Part shown: one piece after another, positions 1 to 5,289 of the stretch
Numbering within the stretch: the first letter of the stretch is position 1
Layout of the letters: the number at the start of each line of letters is the position of its first letter
DNA from: Clostridium sp. UBA5530
GTDB lineage: Bacteria > Bacillota > Clostridia > Clostridiales > Clostridiaceae
Length of the DNA: 5,828 nt
Assembly: GCA_002423705.1 (NCBI GenBank)
Contig: DINW01000030.1
Span: 1 to 5,828 of the forward strand
Reading direction: 5' to 3'
Translations under genes and position numbers: made by a program
Notes under the pieces: generated by a model
Databases searched by the model: none
Told to the model about the DNA's origin: nothing
The model's input: the letters and a program-made list of their open reading frames with translations, nothing else

Positions 1-67
1 TGCAATGGGGACAGCATTCCACCACCATATTTATTAACTTATCTTTAATGCCTTCAATAAAATCCAT
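1..67 (-). CDS. Partial CDS, N-terminus of an unidentified cysteine-containing protein
   Basis: An ATG at 67-65 opens a minus-strand frame that stays open to the window edge (22 codons). It begins MDFIEGIKDKLINMVVE and continues with Cys-Cys-Pro-His-Cys. A purine-rich stretch with AAGG and TAGGG lies 9-17 bases upstream (76-84), an acceptable but not strong ribosome binding site. The CCPHC run suggests the start of a metal-binding or redox cysteine motif, but too little of the protein is present to name a family. The orientation matches the other genes, and about 300 bases separate it from the DUF3788 gene, so it probably has its own promoter. I could not find a convincing -35/-10 pair for it. 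Confidence 0.5.
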   Translation of the reverse strand, partial: MDFIEGIKDKLINMVVECCPHC

Positions 68-363
68 AATAACAACCCTACCTTCATATCAATATTATTT
101 TAATTATTGACATGAAAATAGGGTTTTAATCACAATTTTCGAACCAATATTCTTATTTTTATATATGGACAAGCCATCCCTATATCCATCAACAGTTTCT
201 TAAAAAAGAGTAAGAAGGAGGAAAACTGTGATGATTTTTTTGCAGGAAATTAGTGACATAATTTCGAAAACTTTTAACACTAGTTGCTCTTATCCTATTT
301 TAATTATCCCATTTCAAGTTGCTACATTTTTGCATAGTATTCAGTTTGAGTTCAAATTCCACC
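68..363. other. Mostly non-coding gap holding one small plus-strand ORF
   Basis: This 296-base stretch separates the DUF3788 gene from the partial gene at the left edge. It is A+T-rich and holds no long minus-strand frame. I see no intrinsic terminator for the AraC-DUF3788 transcript: there is no stable stem followed by a minus-strand U-run. A TTGACA at 107-112 on the plus strand has no -10 at the right distance. The notable content is a plus-strand ORF at 231-383 with a strong Shine-Dalgarno sequence, and inside it a perfect 7-bp inverted repeat at 246-265. Both are listed separately. Confidence 0.6.
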
Positions 364-383
364 TTAAACTAAGTTGCACTTGA
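215..383 (+). CDS. Possible small ORF (50 codons, ATG at 231) with strong RBS
   Basis: AAGGAGG at 215-221 sits 9 bases before an ATG at 231 on the plus strand. The frame runs 50 codons to TGA at 381-383. The predicted peptide starts MIFLQEISDIISKTFNTSC, is rich in Ile and Phe, and has no obvious signal peptide, membrane span or recognised domain. It would be the only plus-strand gene in the window, and its last 20 bases overlap the 3' end of the convergent DUF3788 gene. In favour: an excellent ribosome binding site in a region otherwise free of genes. Against: no visible promoter, no recognisable family, and a composition close to random A+T-rich sequence. It could be a genuine small protein, the stub of a decayed gene, or chance. 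Confidence 0.3.
246..265. repeat. Inverted repeat GAAATTA-N6-TAATTTC
   Basis: The arms GAAATTA (246-252) and TAATTTC (259-265) are perfect reverse complements around the 6-base spacer GTGACA. No T-run follows on either strand, so it is not a terminator. It could be a protein-binding site, but it lies inside the small ORF and away from any promoter I can identify. A repeat of this size can arise by chance in A+T-rich DNA. Confidence 0.3.
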
Positions 384-780
384 TATCTAATATTTTCATT
401 AAATCCTTCAATTGCTCTTTCTTTGTAATACGATAATTAAGCCATCCTCCTTTTCCACATGGATATTTATTTTCCCAAATATTCTTGGCATAATCACCTA
501 ATTCACTATAAATAGGTTGAATTGCATCATTGGGAATACGGATTAATACCATAAAAGCATCCATTTCTGCAAAGATATCGCATATAAGTTTGCTTTTATA
601 ACTATACTTCATACTCCACCCATATTTGTTTCCATAGGGAAACCGAATACAACCTTTTATCTTAAACTTGTCCTTTAGATATTCATCCACAGTGACCCAC
701 AACTCACCTGCAACACCACAATAACAAGTCATTTCATAAAATGACGGTACTTCTTCCTTATTTAACATTCTTTCATACAA
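364..780 (-). CDS. DUF3788 family protein
   Basis: This 138-residue cytoplasmic protein has the length and motif order of the DUF3788 family, whose biochemical role is unknown. The N-terminus reads ERMLNKEEVPSFYEM and is followed by a GELW segment (residues 25-28). The centre has the family hallmark KYGWSMKYSYKSKLICDIF (about 52-70), and the C-terminal part has GKGGWLNYRI (109-118) and a final LMKILDIK helix (127-134). No signal peptide or membrane span is visible. The start is TTG at 780: AGGAGGTGA (788-796) places GGAGG exactly 9 bases upstream, whereas the first in-frame ATG (768) would be 21 bases away. The gene begins 30 bases after the stop of the AraC-family regulator on the same strand and is probably co-transcribed with it. 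Family assignment is from remembered motif patterns, not an alignment. Confidence 0.85.
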   Translation of the reverse strand: MYERMLNKEEVPSFYEMTCYCGVAGELWVTVDEYLKDKFKIKGCIRFPYGNKYGWSMKYSYKSKLICDIFAEMDAFMVLIRIPNDAIQPIYSELGDYAKNIWENKYPCGKGGWLNYRITKKEQLKDLMKILDIKCNLV

Positions 781-787
781 TAATCTT

Positions 788-796
788 CACCTCCTC
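788..796 (-). promoter_or_regulatory. RBS that selects the TTG start of the DUF3788 gene
   Basis: The minus strand reads AGGAGGTGAAGATTATTG. The near-perfect Shine-Dalgarno AGGAGGTGA leaves 9 bases between GGAGG and the TTG at 780. This decides in favour of TTG over the internal ATG at 768. Confidence 0.8.
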
Positions 797-810
797 AGCA
801 CCATCAAGAG

Positions 811-1734
811 CTATTTCTTCTTAATTGGTAGCCAAAATTTGTACTCTACCTGCAATTTGTCAGCATTCTCATCTAAAAACCATTCTTTGGGAAAAATATG
901 TTCTTCTATATATGTTCGTTGAGAAAAATCCATGGTATAGTCTTCCATATCCAGCATGCATTCATAGATAGTCTGAGATGATTTTTTCATTGATCCCCCA
1001 ATATCTATGTTCCCATCACCATCAAATTCATTCAATACCACATCTCCAACAAGAAATAGCCCCTTTGGTGCATCACATACCTTTGCTCCAGATATGCAAT
1101 TATTCTCGCCTTCTTCACCATATAATAACATCATAGCAATATATTCATGTGAATTCTCTTCAATACCTTCTGGATGATGTCCACAAGGTGCACACCCTAT
1201 GTACCTTCTAGCTTCATAATCATTGAAATTCTTAACTGCCCACTGGCGCATTTTGTTCCACGCTTCTTTCTCAGGCTCCTCACAATTCACTTGAAAATAT
1301 ACTACTTTTAAGTTACTTAATTCTTCAATTTTAACCAATGGTTTTGACCCCATCATCATGTCACCTCCATTTATCTTTATTTGAAAGGAAATTGGCTGAA
1401 ATACTTTAGATATTCCTAACTTCCGGACCACAGTAGGGGGCATACCGTGAAATCCTTGAAAAGCTCTTGTAAATGCATCTGGTGATTCATATCCGTATTT
1501 TGAGGCAAGGTCAATCACCCTAATATCGGTATTTTTCAAATCTTCCGCAGCCAGAGACATCTTTCTACGCTTAACATAATCACCAATTGTCATATCTGTC
1601 ATGAATGTAAACATCCTTTGAAAACGTGTTAAAGAAGAACAAGCAATATGTGATACTTCTCCATAGTCAATCTTTCCTTCCAAATTTAGCTCTATATAAC
1701 CTAATGCAGCATTCATCTTACTTAACCATTCCAT
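811..1734 (-). CDS. AraC-family transcriptional regulator with GyrI-like effector-binding domain
   Basis: This is a 307-residue DNA-binding regulator. Residues 5-105 form an AraC-type double helix-turn-helix. The first helix-turn-helix is around EVSHIACSSLTRFQRMF (26-42). The second carries the family signature DLASKYGYESPDAFTRAFQ (75-93), followed by FHGMPP. From about 130 the protein continues as a GyrI-like/SOUL-type effector-binding fold ending in VEYKFWLPI (296-304), the architecture of Rob-like and multidrug-sensing regulators. The ligand cannot be told from sequence. The cysteine-histidine cluster CAPCGHH (181-187) in the effector domain is notable. The ATG at 1734 is preferred because GGAGGTGA lies 8-15 bases upstream; the longer frame from TTG at 1758 would place that RBS inside the coding region. 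The regulator leads an operon with the DUF3788 gene, and a dyad overlaps its promoter region, so autoregulation is likely by inference. Confidence 0.92.
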   Translation of the reverse strand: MEWLSKMNAALGYIELNLEGKIDYGEVSHIACSSLTRFQRMFTFMTDMTIGDYVKRRKMSLAAEDLKNTDIRVIDLASKYGYESPDAFTRAFQGFHGMPPTVVRKLGISKVFQPISFQIKINGGDMMMGSKPLVKIEELSNLKVVYFQVNCEEPEKEAWNKMRQWAVKNFNDYEARRYIGCAPCGHHPEGIEENSHEYIAMMLLYGEEGENNCISGAKVCDAPKGLFLVGDVVLNEFDGDGNIDIGGSMKKSSQTIYECMLDMEDYTMDFSQRTYIEEHIFPKEWFLDENADKLQVEYKFWLPIKKK

Positions 1735-1742
1735 GGATAATC

Positions 1743-1750
1743 TCACCTCC
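1743..1750 (-). promoter_or_regulatory. RBS that selects the ATG start of the AraC-family gene
   Basis: The minus strand reads GGAGGTGAGATTATCCATG. GGAGG lies 11 bases and GGAGGTGA 8 bases before the ATG at 1734. Upstream in-frame TTG at 1758 has no ribosome binding site of its own, so the protein is 307 rather than 315 residues. Confidence 0.8.
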
Positions 1751-1761
1751 AAATTCAATAT

Positions 1762-1804
1762 AGCATAATCTTAAGAATAATACCTTGCAAAAAAAGTATG
1801 ATAA
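1762..1804 (-). promoter_or_regulatory. Candidate promoter(s) of the AraC-DUF3788 operon
   Basis: Two overlapping sigma-A-like promoters can be drawn on the minus strand. One has -35 TTGCAA (1785-1790), a 17-base spacer and -10 TATGCT (1762-1767). The other has -35 TTATCA (1799-1804), a 16-base spacer and -10 TATTAT (1777-1782). Both would give a short leader ahead of the RBS at 1743-1750. Neither is a perfect consensus, so the choice is uncertain. The dyad at 1783-1811 overlaps both. Confidence 0.45.
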
Positions 1805-1811
1805 TGCAAGG
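1783..1811. promoter_or_regulatory. Dyad CCTTGCA-N15-TGCAAGG upstream of the AraC gene, likely operator
   Basis: The arms CCTTGCA (1783-1789) and TGCAAGG (1805-1811) are perfect 7-bp reverse complements separated by 15 bases. Their centres lie 22 bases apart, about two helical turns. The dyad overlaps the -35 region of either promoter proposed for the AraC-family gene, which fits a site for autoregulation. In RNA it could also form a hairpin with a large loop just after the 16-codon ORF at 1814-1864. A chance repeat cannot be excluded. Confidence 0.45.
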
Positions 1812-1813
1812 CC

Positions 1814-1864
1814 TTATCCAATGTCTACTTTCCCTGCTTTTAAATTTTCATTGTAATTTTTCAT
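1814..1864 (-). CDS. Possible 16-residue leader peptide or gene stub upstream of the AraC gene
   Basis: An ATG at 1864 follows GAGGTGA (1868-1874), with 6 bases between GAGG and the start. It encodes MKNYNENLKAGKVDIG before a TAA at 1814-1816. It lies between the strong terminator at 1898-1945 and the proposed araC-type promoters, and I see no promoter of its own. It could be an upstream leader ORF if the AraC transcript starts further upstream, the preserved 5' end of a deleted gene, or chance. The good ribosome binding site is the only positive evidence. Confidence 0.25.
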   Translation of the reverse strand: MKNYNENLKAGKVDIG

Positions 1865-1897
1865 AGTTCACCTCACCAATAATTAAAAATTCCTGAC

Positions 1898-1945
1898 AAA
1901 AAAAGCTGGATAAAAGAAATAACAATGTTATATCTCTTATCCAGC
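1898..1945 (-). terminator. Strong intrinsic terminator after the QGGPGRYY protein gene
   Basis: On the minus strand a long hairpin forms. The outer arms GCTGGATAA and TTATCCAGC pair over 9 bp, then 3 more bp pair after a single mismatch, then ATAAC/GTTAT pairs over 5 bp after a second mismatch, leaving a 3-base loop. It is followed at once by seven U residues (1904-1898). It lies about 60 bases after the stop of the gene at 2005-2436 and separates it from the AraC operon. No T-run follows on the plus strand, so it acts in one direction. Confidence 0.9.
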
Positions 1946-2004
1946 ATATAATTGATTATATACCCTCCGAGCTCCATAAATATAATATATCACCAGGCAA
2001 AAAC

Positions 2005-2436
2005 CTAGTCAATATTTTCCTTCAACTCTTTTAATTCCTTTAGAATTTTATTAATATCTTTTTTTAAAGCATTTATCTCCTCTTCATAATTCATAGTATT
2101 ACTAGAATTCCCATTGTTGTTACTAGTACAAAATGGATTAGTCACATTTTTATTTTTTATATTATAATATCGTCCTGGACCGCCTTGAAAATACTGTTGC
2201 TGAGCATTATATACCAATATAGCCTGCCCTACTAACTGTAACCAATTACCTATCGCATTTTGAACATTAAAGGGAAGGTTTCCCGCCATTATATTTCCTA
2301 CAAGCTCTCCAATTAAAGCAAAGACTTCTGGATTTATATCTTGAAATCCCCCTGGTATATCATTGCACCCTTCAATATTGCTATTAGAATTGGTTGTTGT
2401 AAATCCAAAACTCTTTAAAAATTCCTCAAAGTCCAC
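2005..2436 (-). CDS. Uncharacterised small protein with QGGPGRYY motif and C-terminal coiled coil
   Basis: I do not recognise a named family. From the GTG start the protein has 143 residues: an acidic/aromatic N-terminus (MDFEEFLKSFGF), an Asn/Ser-rich linker, a hydrophobic helical centre (about 35-78, with NPEVFALIGELVGNIMAG and AIGNWLQLVGQAILVYNAQQQ), the motif QGGPGRYYN (84-92), a second Asn-rich linker with one Cys, and a Lys/Glu-rich coiled coil (about 117-142). There is no signal peptide, and the central helices look amphipathic rather than membrane-spanning. The GTG at 2436 is preferred because AAAGGTGA (2441-2448) lies 4 bases upstream; the ATG at 2454 lacks a ribosome binding site and would nearly coincide with the transcript start from the -10-like TATAAT at 2466-2471. 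It appears to be a single-gene unit, terminated at 1898-1945. A self-assembling or sporulation-related role is possible but unsupported. Confidence 0.8.
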   Translation of the reverse strand: MDFEEFLKSFGFTTTNSNSNIEGCNDIPGGFQDINPEVFALIGELVGNIMAGNLPFNVQNAIGNWLQLVGQAILVYNAQQQYFQGGPGRYYNIKNKNVTNPFCTSNNNGNSSNTMNYEEEINALKKDINKILKELKELKENID

Positions 2437-2440
2437 CTTA

Positions 2441-2448
2441 TCACCTTT
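2441..2448 (-). promoter_or_regulatory. RBS favouring the GTG start at 2436
   Basis: The minus strand reads AAAGGTGATAAGGTG. AAAGGTGA is a good Shine-Dalgarno match at normal distance from the GTG at 2436 but lies inside the frame if translation started at the ATG at 2454, which has only AAGAG-like sequence before it. Confidence 0.6.
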
Positions 2449-2465
2449 AAACATATAACTCTTTT

Positions 2466-2515
2466 ATTATAGTATTCATTATAAGTAACCTATATAACTT
2501 AATAATTCTAAGTTA
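2466..2515 (-). promoter_or_regulatory. Weak promoter region with an inverted repeat upstream of the QGGPGRYY gene
   Basis: Two perfect -10 hexamers TATAAT occur on the minus strand (2478-2483 and 2466-2471), but neither has a good -35 at 16-18 bases; the best is TTATTA. Just upstream is a perfect inverted repeat TAACTTA-N7-TAAGTTA (2495-2515), which would overlap the -35 position. The missing -35 together with a dyad there could mean an activator-dependent or alternative-sigma promoter. This is inference from a very A+T-rich stretch where TATAAT arises easily. Confidence 0.3.
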
Positions 2516-2550
2516 CATAAAACTTCACTTGTACCATAATTTCTAACCAA

Positions 2551-2582
2551 AATAAAAGCTAAGGATTTTTACTCCTCAGCTT
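2551..2582 (-). terminator. Intrinsic terminator overlapping the end of the AI-2E permease gene
   Basis: On the minus strand, arms AAGCTGAGGA (2582-2573) and TCCTTAGCTT (2565-2556) pair over 10 bp with one G-U pair and a 7-base loop, followed by a U-rich tail (TTATT, part of TTTTATTTT). The ascending arm encodes the protein's last residues and the TAA stop (2569-2571) lies in the loop. On the plus strand the arm runs into six Ts (2581-2586), so it may work in both directions. Confidence 0.8.
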
Positions 2583-3729
2583 TTTTCTCCAAATCATTGA
2601 TATCTATTTCTCTATTTTTTAACCTATCGTGTACTACTGTTGAAAATACTGTGTATATTATTCCAAAAAGAGGTATACCAATTAGTATTCCTATTATGCC
2701 AAAGGTGCTTCCCCCTATTGTTATAGCTAATAATACCCATATAGCTGATAATCCTATTGAGTTTCCAACTACTAGAGGATAAATCAAATTTCCCTCTATT
2801 TGTTGTACTACAATTATAAGTACTATAAACCATAGTGCCTTAACTGGATCTACCATAAATATTATGAAGGCACCTGGTATTGTACCAATTAAAGCTCCAA
2901 AAATAGGAACCAATGCAGTAATACCTATAATTGTACTTATTAATGTGGCATATGGCATTGAAAATAAAAGCATGCCTACAAAGCATAATGTTCCTAATAT
3001 AACAGCCTCTATACACTGTCCTGATACGAATTTGGAAAACTTCAAATTCGATATTTTAATTACAGCCATAATTTTATCAGCTTTATTTCTTTCTATAAAT
3101 GCATATATAATCTTTTTACTTTGCAAACAAAGTTTCTCCTTGCTTAACAGAATGTATATGGCAATTAAACATCCCATTAAAAAACTTACTATGGTTGAGG
3201 TAATCCCTACTGTTACTCCTACAACTTGGGTAATTAAGCTACCTGTCGCTTGTCCTACCACTTTAATAATATTTTCCCCCATGGATAACACCTTAGCCCA
3301 TAGATCATTTAATATGTCTACATTTACCATGTACTGCCCCATTACCTCTTCTAGTGATTTTATATAATCTGGTATGTTCTTTGCTAAGGTAGATGTGCTT
3401 TCAACTAGCTGAGGTATTATAAATAATGTAAGTCCTATTAACAATCCTATTATTATAGCAAAAGTTAGAAGTAATGCTATTGGTCTTATAGGCTTTTTAT
3501 TCTTTACACTTTTAAACATGGGTGTTACAACCTTGTCTTCTAAAAACCTCATAGGCAAATTAATTACAAAAGCAACACACATAGCTATTAAAAAAGGTCT
3601 TAGTATATGTAGTATTTCTCCTATTGTACTTCCTACCACTTTTAAGTTCAACAATACATAGGCTAGAACTACTATATATGTGGCTAAAAGCATATTGGCT
3701 TTAAATTTGGGATCTCTTGTATATTTCAT
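2569..3729 (-). CDS. AI-2E family (PF01594) membrane permease
   Basis: This 386-residue integral membrane protein has the full length and hallmark pattern of the AI-2E/YdiK-PerM-YtvI permease family, whose members move varied small solutes or ions; despite the name, few handle autoinducer-2. Membrane helices are visible at about 12-30, 42-60, 84-108, 163-195 (possibly a pair), 237-257, 262-291, 296-310 and 326-363. The soluble loop between about 109 and 160 is family-typical. Conserved segments include FVSGQCIEAVILG (234-246), GALIGTIPGAF (278-288), QQIEGNLIYPLVVG (309-322) and the glycine-rich GIIGILIGIPLFG (344-356). AAGGAG (3738-3743) lies 8 bases before the ATG, supporting the start. It is a single-gene unit with its own terminator. 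The substrate cannot be inferred from sequence or neighbours. Confidence 0.93.
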   Translation of the reverse strand: MKYTRDPKFKANMLLATYIVVLAYVLLNLKVVGSTIGEILHILRPFLIAMCVAFVINLPMRFLEDKVVTPMFKSVKNKKPIRPIALLLTFAIIIGLLIGLTLFIIPQLVESTSTLAKNIPDYIKSLEEVMGQYMVNVDILNDLWAKVLSMGENIIKVVGQATGSLITQVVGVTVGITSTIVSFLMGCLIAIYILLSKEKLCLQSKKIIYAFIERNKADKIMAVIKISNLKFSKFVSGQCIEAVILGTLCFVGMLLFSMPYATLISTIIGITALVPIFGALIGTIPGAFIIFMVDPVKALWFIVLIIVVQQIEGNLIYPLVVGNSIGLSAIWVLLAITIGGSTFGIIGILIGIPLFGIIYTVFSTVVHDRLKNREIDINDLEKKAEE

Positions 3730-3767
3730 TACTTTAGCTCCTTACTCCTTTTAGTCATGTATTTTTA

Positions 3768-3798
3768 ATTATATCATATCTATATAGGTACATATCAA
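3768..3798 (-). promoter_or_regulatory. Candidate promoter of the AI-2E permease gene
   Basis: A perfect -10 TATAAT (3768-3773) on the minus strand is preceded by TTGATA (3793-3798) with a 19-base spacer, longer than ideal. It lies 25 bases upstream of the Shine-Dalgarno sequence. A dyad TTAACA-N2-TGTTAA at 3810-3823 sits just upstream and could be a regulator site, though it also holds the stop codon of the mini-ORF at 3810-3884. Confidence 0.45.
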
Positions 3799-3809
3799 AT
3801 GAATATTTT

Positions 3810-3884
3810 TTAACATTTGTTAACCTTATTATATTTAAAGAAGCATAACGCAATCAACATTACCTTAATTGCTTGTGCTTCCAT
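3810..3884 (-). CDS. Candidate 24-residue peptide gene directly after the XRE-TPR regulator
   Basis: An ATG at 3884, 20 bases after the regulator's stop, opens a 24-codon frame ending in TAA at 3810-3812. The peptide starts MEAQAIKVMLIALCFF and ends KYNKVNKC: a short N-terminus with one Lys, a hydrophobic core, then a basic polar tail. Its size and position resemble exported signalling pro-peptides paired with RRNPP regulators. Against this, there is no good ribosome binding site (only AAAAAG), the N-terminus has an acidic residue instead of the usual lysines, and the same bases form a hairpin that could simply be the regulator's terminator. It should be read as a hypothesis. Confidence 0.25.
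   Translation of the reverse strand: MEAQAIKVMLIALCFFKYNKVNKC
3840..3881 (-). terminator. Hairpin after the XRE-TPR gene, possible terminator
   Basis: On the minus strand GAAGCA (3881-3876) pairs with TGCTTC (3845-3840). After a C/A mismatch AA pairs with TT, and after a one-base bulge GCAAT pairs with ATTGC, closing a 13-base loop. The following bases TTTAAATAT give only a weak U-run. The position 24 bases after the regulator's stop fits a terminator, but efficiency is doubtful and the same sequence is readable as a mini-ORF. Confidence 0.5.
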
Positions 3885-3904
3885 TACTTTTTAAGAAACA
3901 AATT

Positions 3905-5161
3905 TTATATTTTTACATCATTAGCTATTTTTAATATATTTATATCATTACATGTTATTGCATAATTTATAATAACATCCAATGCCCATGCCATATCAGC
4001 CTTTAAATTATTAGCCTTAGCTATGTCAAGTATCTTCGTTACCGCTTTAAGACCTTCCTCAGAGTCCTCCTGTTTATCAGCTATAGAATGTATTTCTTTC
4101 AAACTTTTTAACTGATATTCATAGTCCATAATTTCTTCACTAACCTTAAGTCCCTCGTAGAAATATTTTTTAGCTTCCTCATACCTTCCCATCTGTTTAT
4201 TAATCTTTCCTCTATTTTGTAATGTTTTATTTAACAGATCAGGTATATTAGCAGAACTCTTTAAGGCTAAATCAGAATATATCAGTGACGTATCTAGGTT
4301 ACCTTTATTCATATAACACATGGCTATATTGTTATATACCTTAATTTTTGAATTAATATCAATGTCCTTATGTTTAATTGTATCTAAGTAAATTTTTATA
4401 GCTTCATCAAGCCTCTTCATATTATGGTAGTTTAAGCCCTGGAGTATTCTAAATTTAACATATAGCCTATTTTCTAGCTTCTCCTTTAACATATTTTCTA
4501 TATATTCTAAGGATTTCTCATATTTACCTATATTATGATAAGTTAATGCAAGATTGTATATGACTTTACTTTTTATATCAAATTTATTATTTATATAGCA
4601 GTAATTTAAAGCTTCTTTATAATAAATTAATGCTTCTTCGTACTGGGTTAACTCCATTTTTACAATACCAATACAATTATAAATATTTTCCTTTAATATA
4701 TTGCTATTTATCTCGTCTATTTTATTTAGACATAAAGTATACTCCTTAAAAGCCTCTTTATATTGCTTATCTATAAGAAGTATATTAGCCAACTTTTTTA
4801 ACCCATTGATTTCAGCCAACTTGAAGTTATTATCATGGGCAAATTTTACTATTTCATTACAAGACTGCAAATTTTCTATAGTCTCAGATATTCCTTCACA
4901 GATTTTACACAAATCCTCTTCTTCAGTTCTAGCTATAAACTCCTCGTCCAAATTGAGATCTATATTTCTTTCCCTTGCATAATCCAGAGCATTCTTCATT
5001 ACAAGTATGGCTGCTTCTCTGCTCAAGTTTCTTTTACCACTTTCAATCATACTTATATACTCTCTAGTCAACCCATTATTAGCCATATCCTTTTGGGTTG
5101 CATTTAAAATTCTTCTTATTTCAATAAGTTTCTCATTGCGGTTTTTTAACCTTATTTCCAT
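3905..5161 (-). CDS. XRE-type helix-turn-helix regulator with TPR domain (RRNPP-like)
   Basis: This 418-residue cytoplasmic protein has an N-terminal XRE/HTH_3 DNA-binding domain (about 10-62), with LTREYISMIESGKRNLS (31-47) as its recognition segment. An acidic linker (72-84) leads to an array of about seven TPR-like helix pairs from about 115 to 385. Clear repeat units are YNCIGIVKMELTQYEEALIYY (161-181, quoted in part by its ends), YNLALTYHNIGKYEKSLEYI (202-221), YNNIAMCYMNKGNLDTSLIY (276-295) and GRYEEAKKYFYEGL (325-338). This order and length match peptide-sensing regulators of the RRNPP group (PlcR, NprR, PrgX and clostridial Qsr-type proteins), where the TPR groove binds a re-imported peptide. 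Many clostridial proteins of this shape have no known ligand, so peptide sensing is inference. AAAGGAG (5169-5175) lies 7 bases before the ATG. A mini-ORF follows its stop (3810-3884). Confidence 0.88.
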   Translation of the reverse strand: MEIRLKNRNEKLIEIRRILNATQKDMANNGLTREYISMIESGKRNLSREAAILVMKNALDYARERNIDLNLDEEFIARTEEEDLCKICEGISETIENLQSCNEIVKFAHDNNFKLAEINGLKKLANILLIDKQYKEAFKEYTLCLNKIDEINSNILKENIYNCIGIVKMELTQYEEALIYYKEALNYCYINNKFDIKSKVIYNLALTYHNIGKYEKSLEYIENMLKEKLENRLYVKFRILQGLNYHNMKRLDEAIKIYLDTIKHKDIDINSKIKVYNNIAMCYMNKGNLDTSLIYSDLALKSSANIPDLLNKTLQNRGKINKQMGRYEEAKKYFYEGLKVSEEIMDYEYQLKSLKEIHSIADKQEDSEEGLKAVTKILDIAKANNLKADMAWALDVIINYAITCNDINILKIANDVKI

Positions 5162-5261
5162 ATAAACTCTCCTTTAAAACATACTAACTCTCATATCAAT
5201 ATGCCGTTTATCTACAGGTTGAATTAATAAATAATCCCAATATTTTTTGCTTTGTTATTCT

Positions 5262-5289
5262 ATATTAATAGTTATACATTAATATCCAA
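5262..5289 (-). promoter_or_regulatory. Weak candidate promoter of the XRE-TPR gene
   Basis: On the minus strand TTGGAT (5284-5289) is followed after 16 bases by TAATAT (5262-5267). It would give a leader of roughly 90 bases. Similar hexamers are easy to find in this A+T-rich stretch, so confidence is low. Confidence 0.3.

Noticed and set aside
107..135. TTGACA on the plus strand at 107-112 as a promoter for the small ORF at 231.
   Set aside because: No -10-like hexamer occurs 16-18 bases downstream; the nearest TTTAAT is only 12 bases away.
1873..1977. A 34-codon minus-strand ORF starting at ATG 1977 and reading through the terminator hairpin.
   Set aside because: It has no ribosome binding site at usable distance, and its sequence is dominated by the strong hairpin plus U7 tract of the terminator at 1898-1945.
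2864..3367. Long plus-strand open frame (167 codons) opposite the AI-2E permease gene.
   Set aside because: It is antisense to a clearly recognised membrane protein gene and shows no family motif; open antisense frames are expected opposite such genes.
3810..3823. TTAACA-N2-TGTTAA dyad considered as a Rex redox-repressor site.
   Set aside because: The clostridial Rex pattern is TTGTTAA-N4-TTAACAA, with half-sites in the opposite order; this dyad does not match it.
4701..5107. Two overlapping plus-strand open frames opposite the XRE-TPR gene.
   Set aside because: They are antisense to a well-supported coding region and have no recognisable motif.
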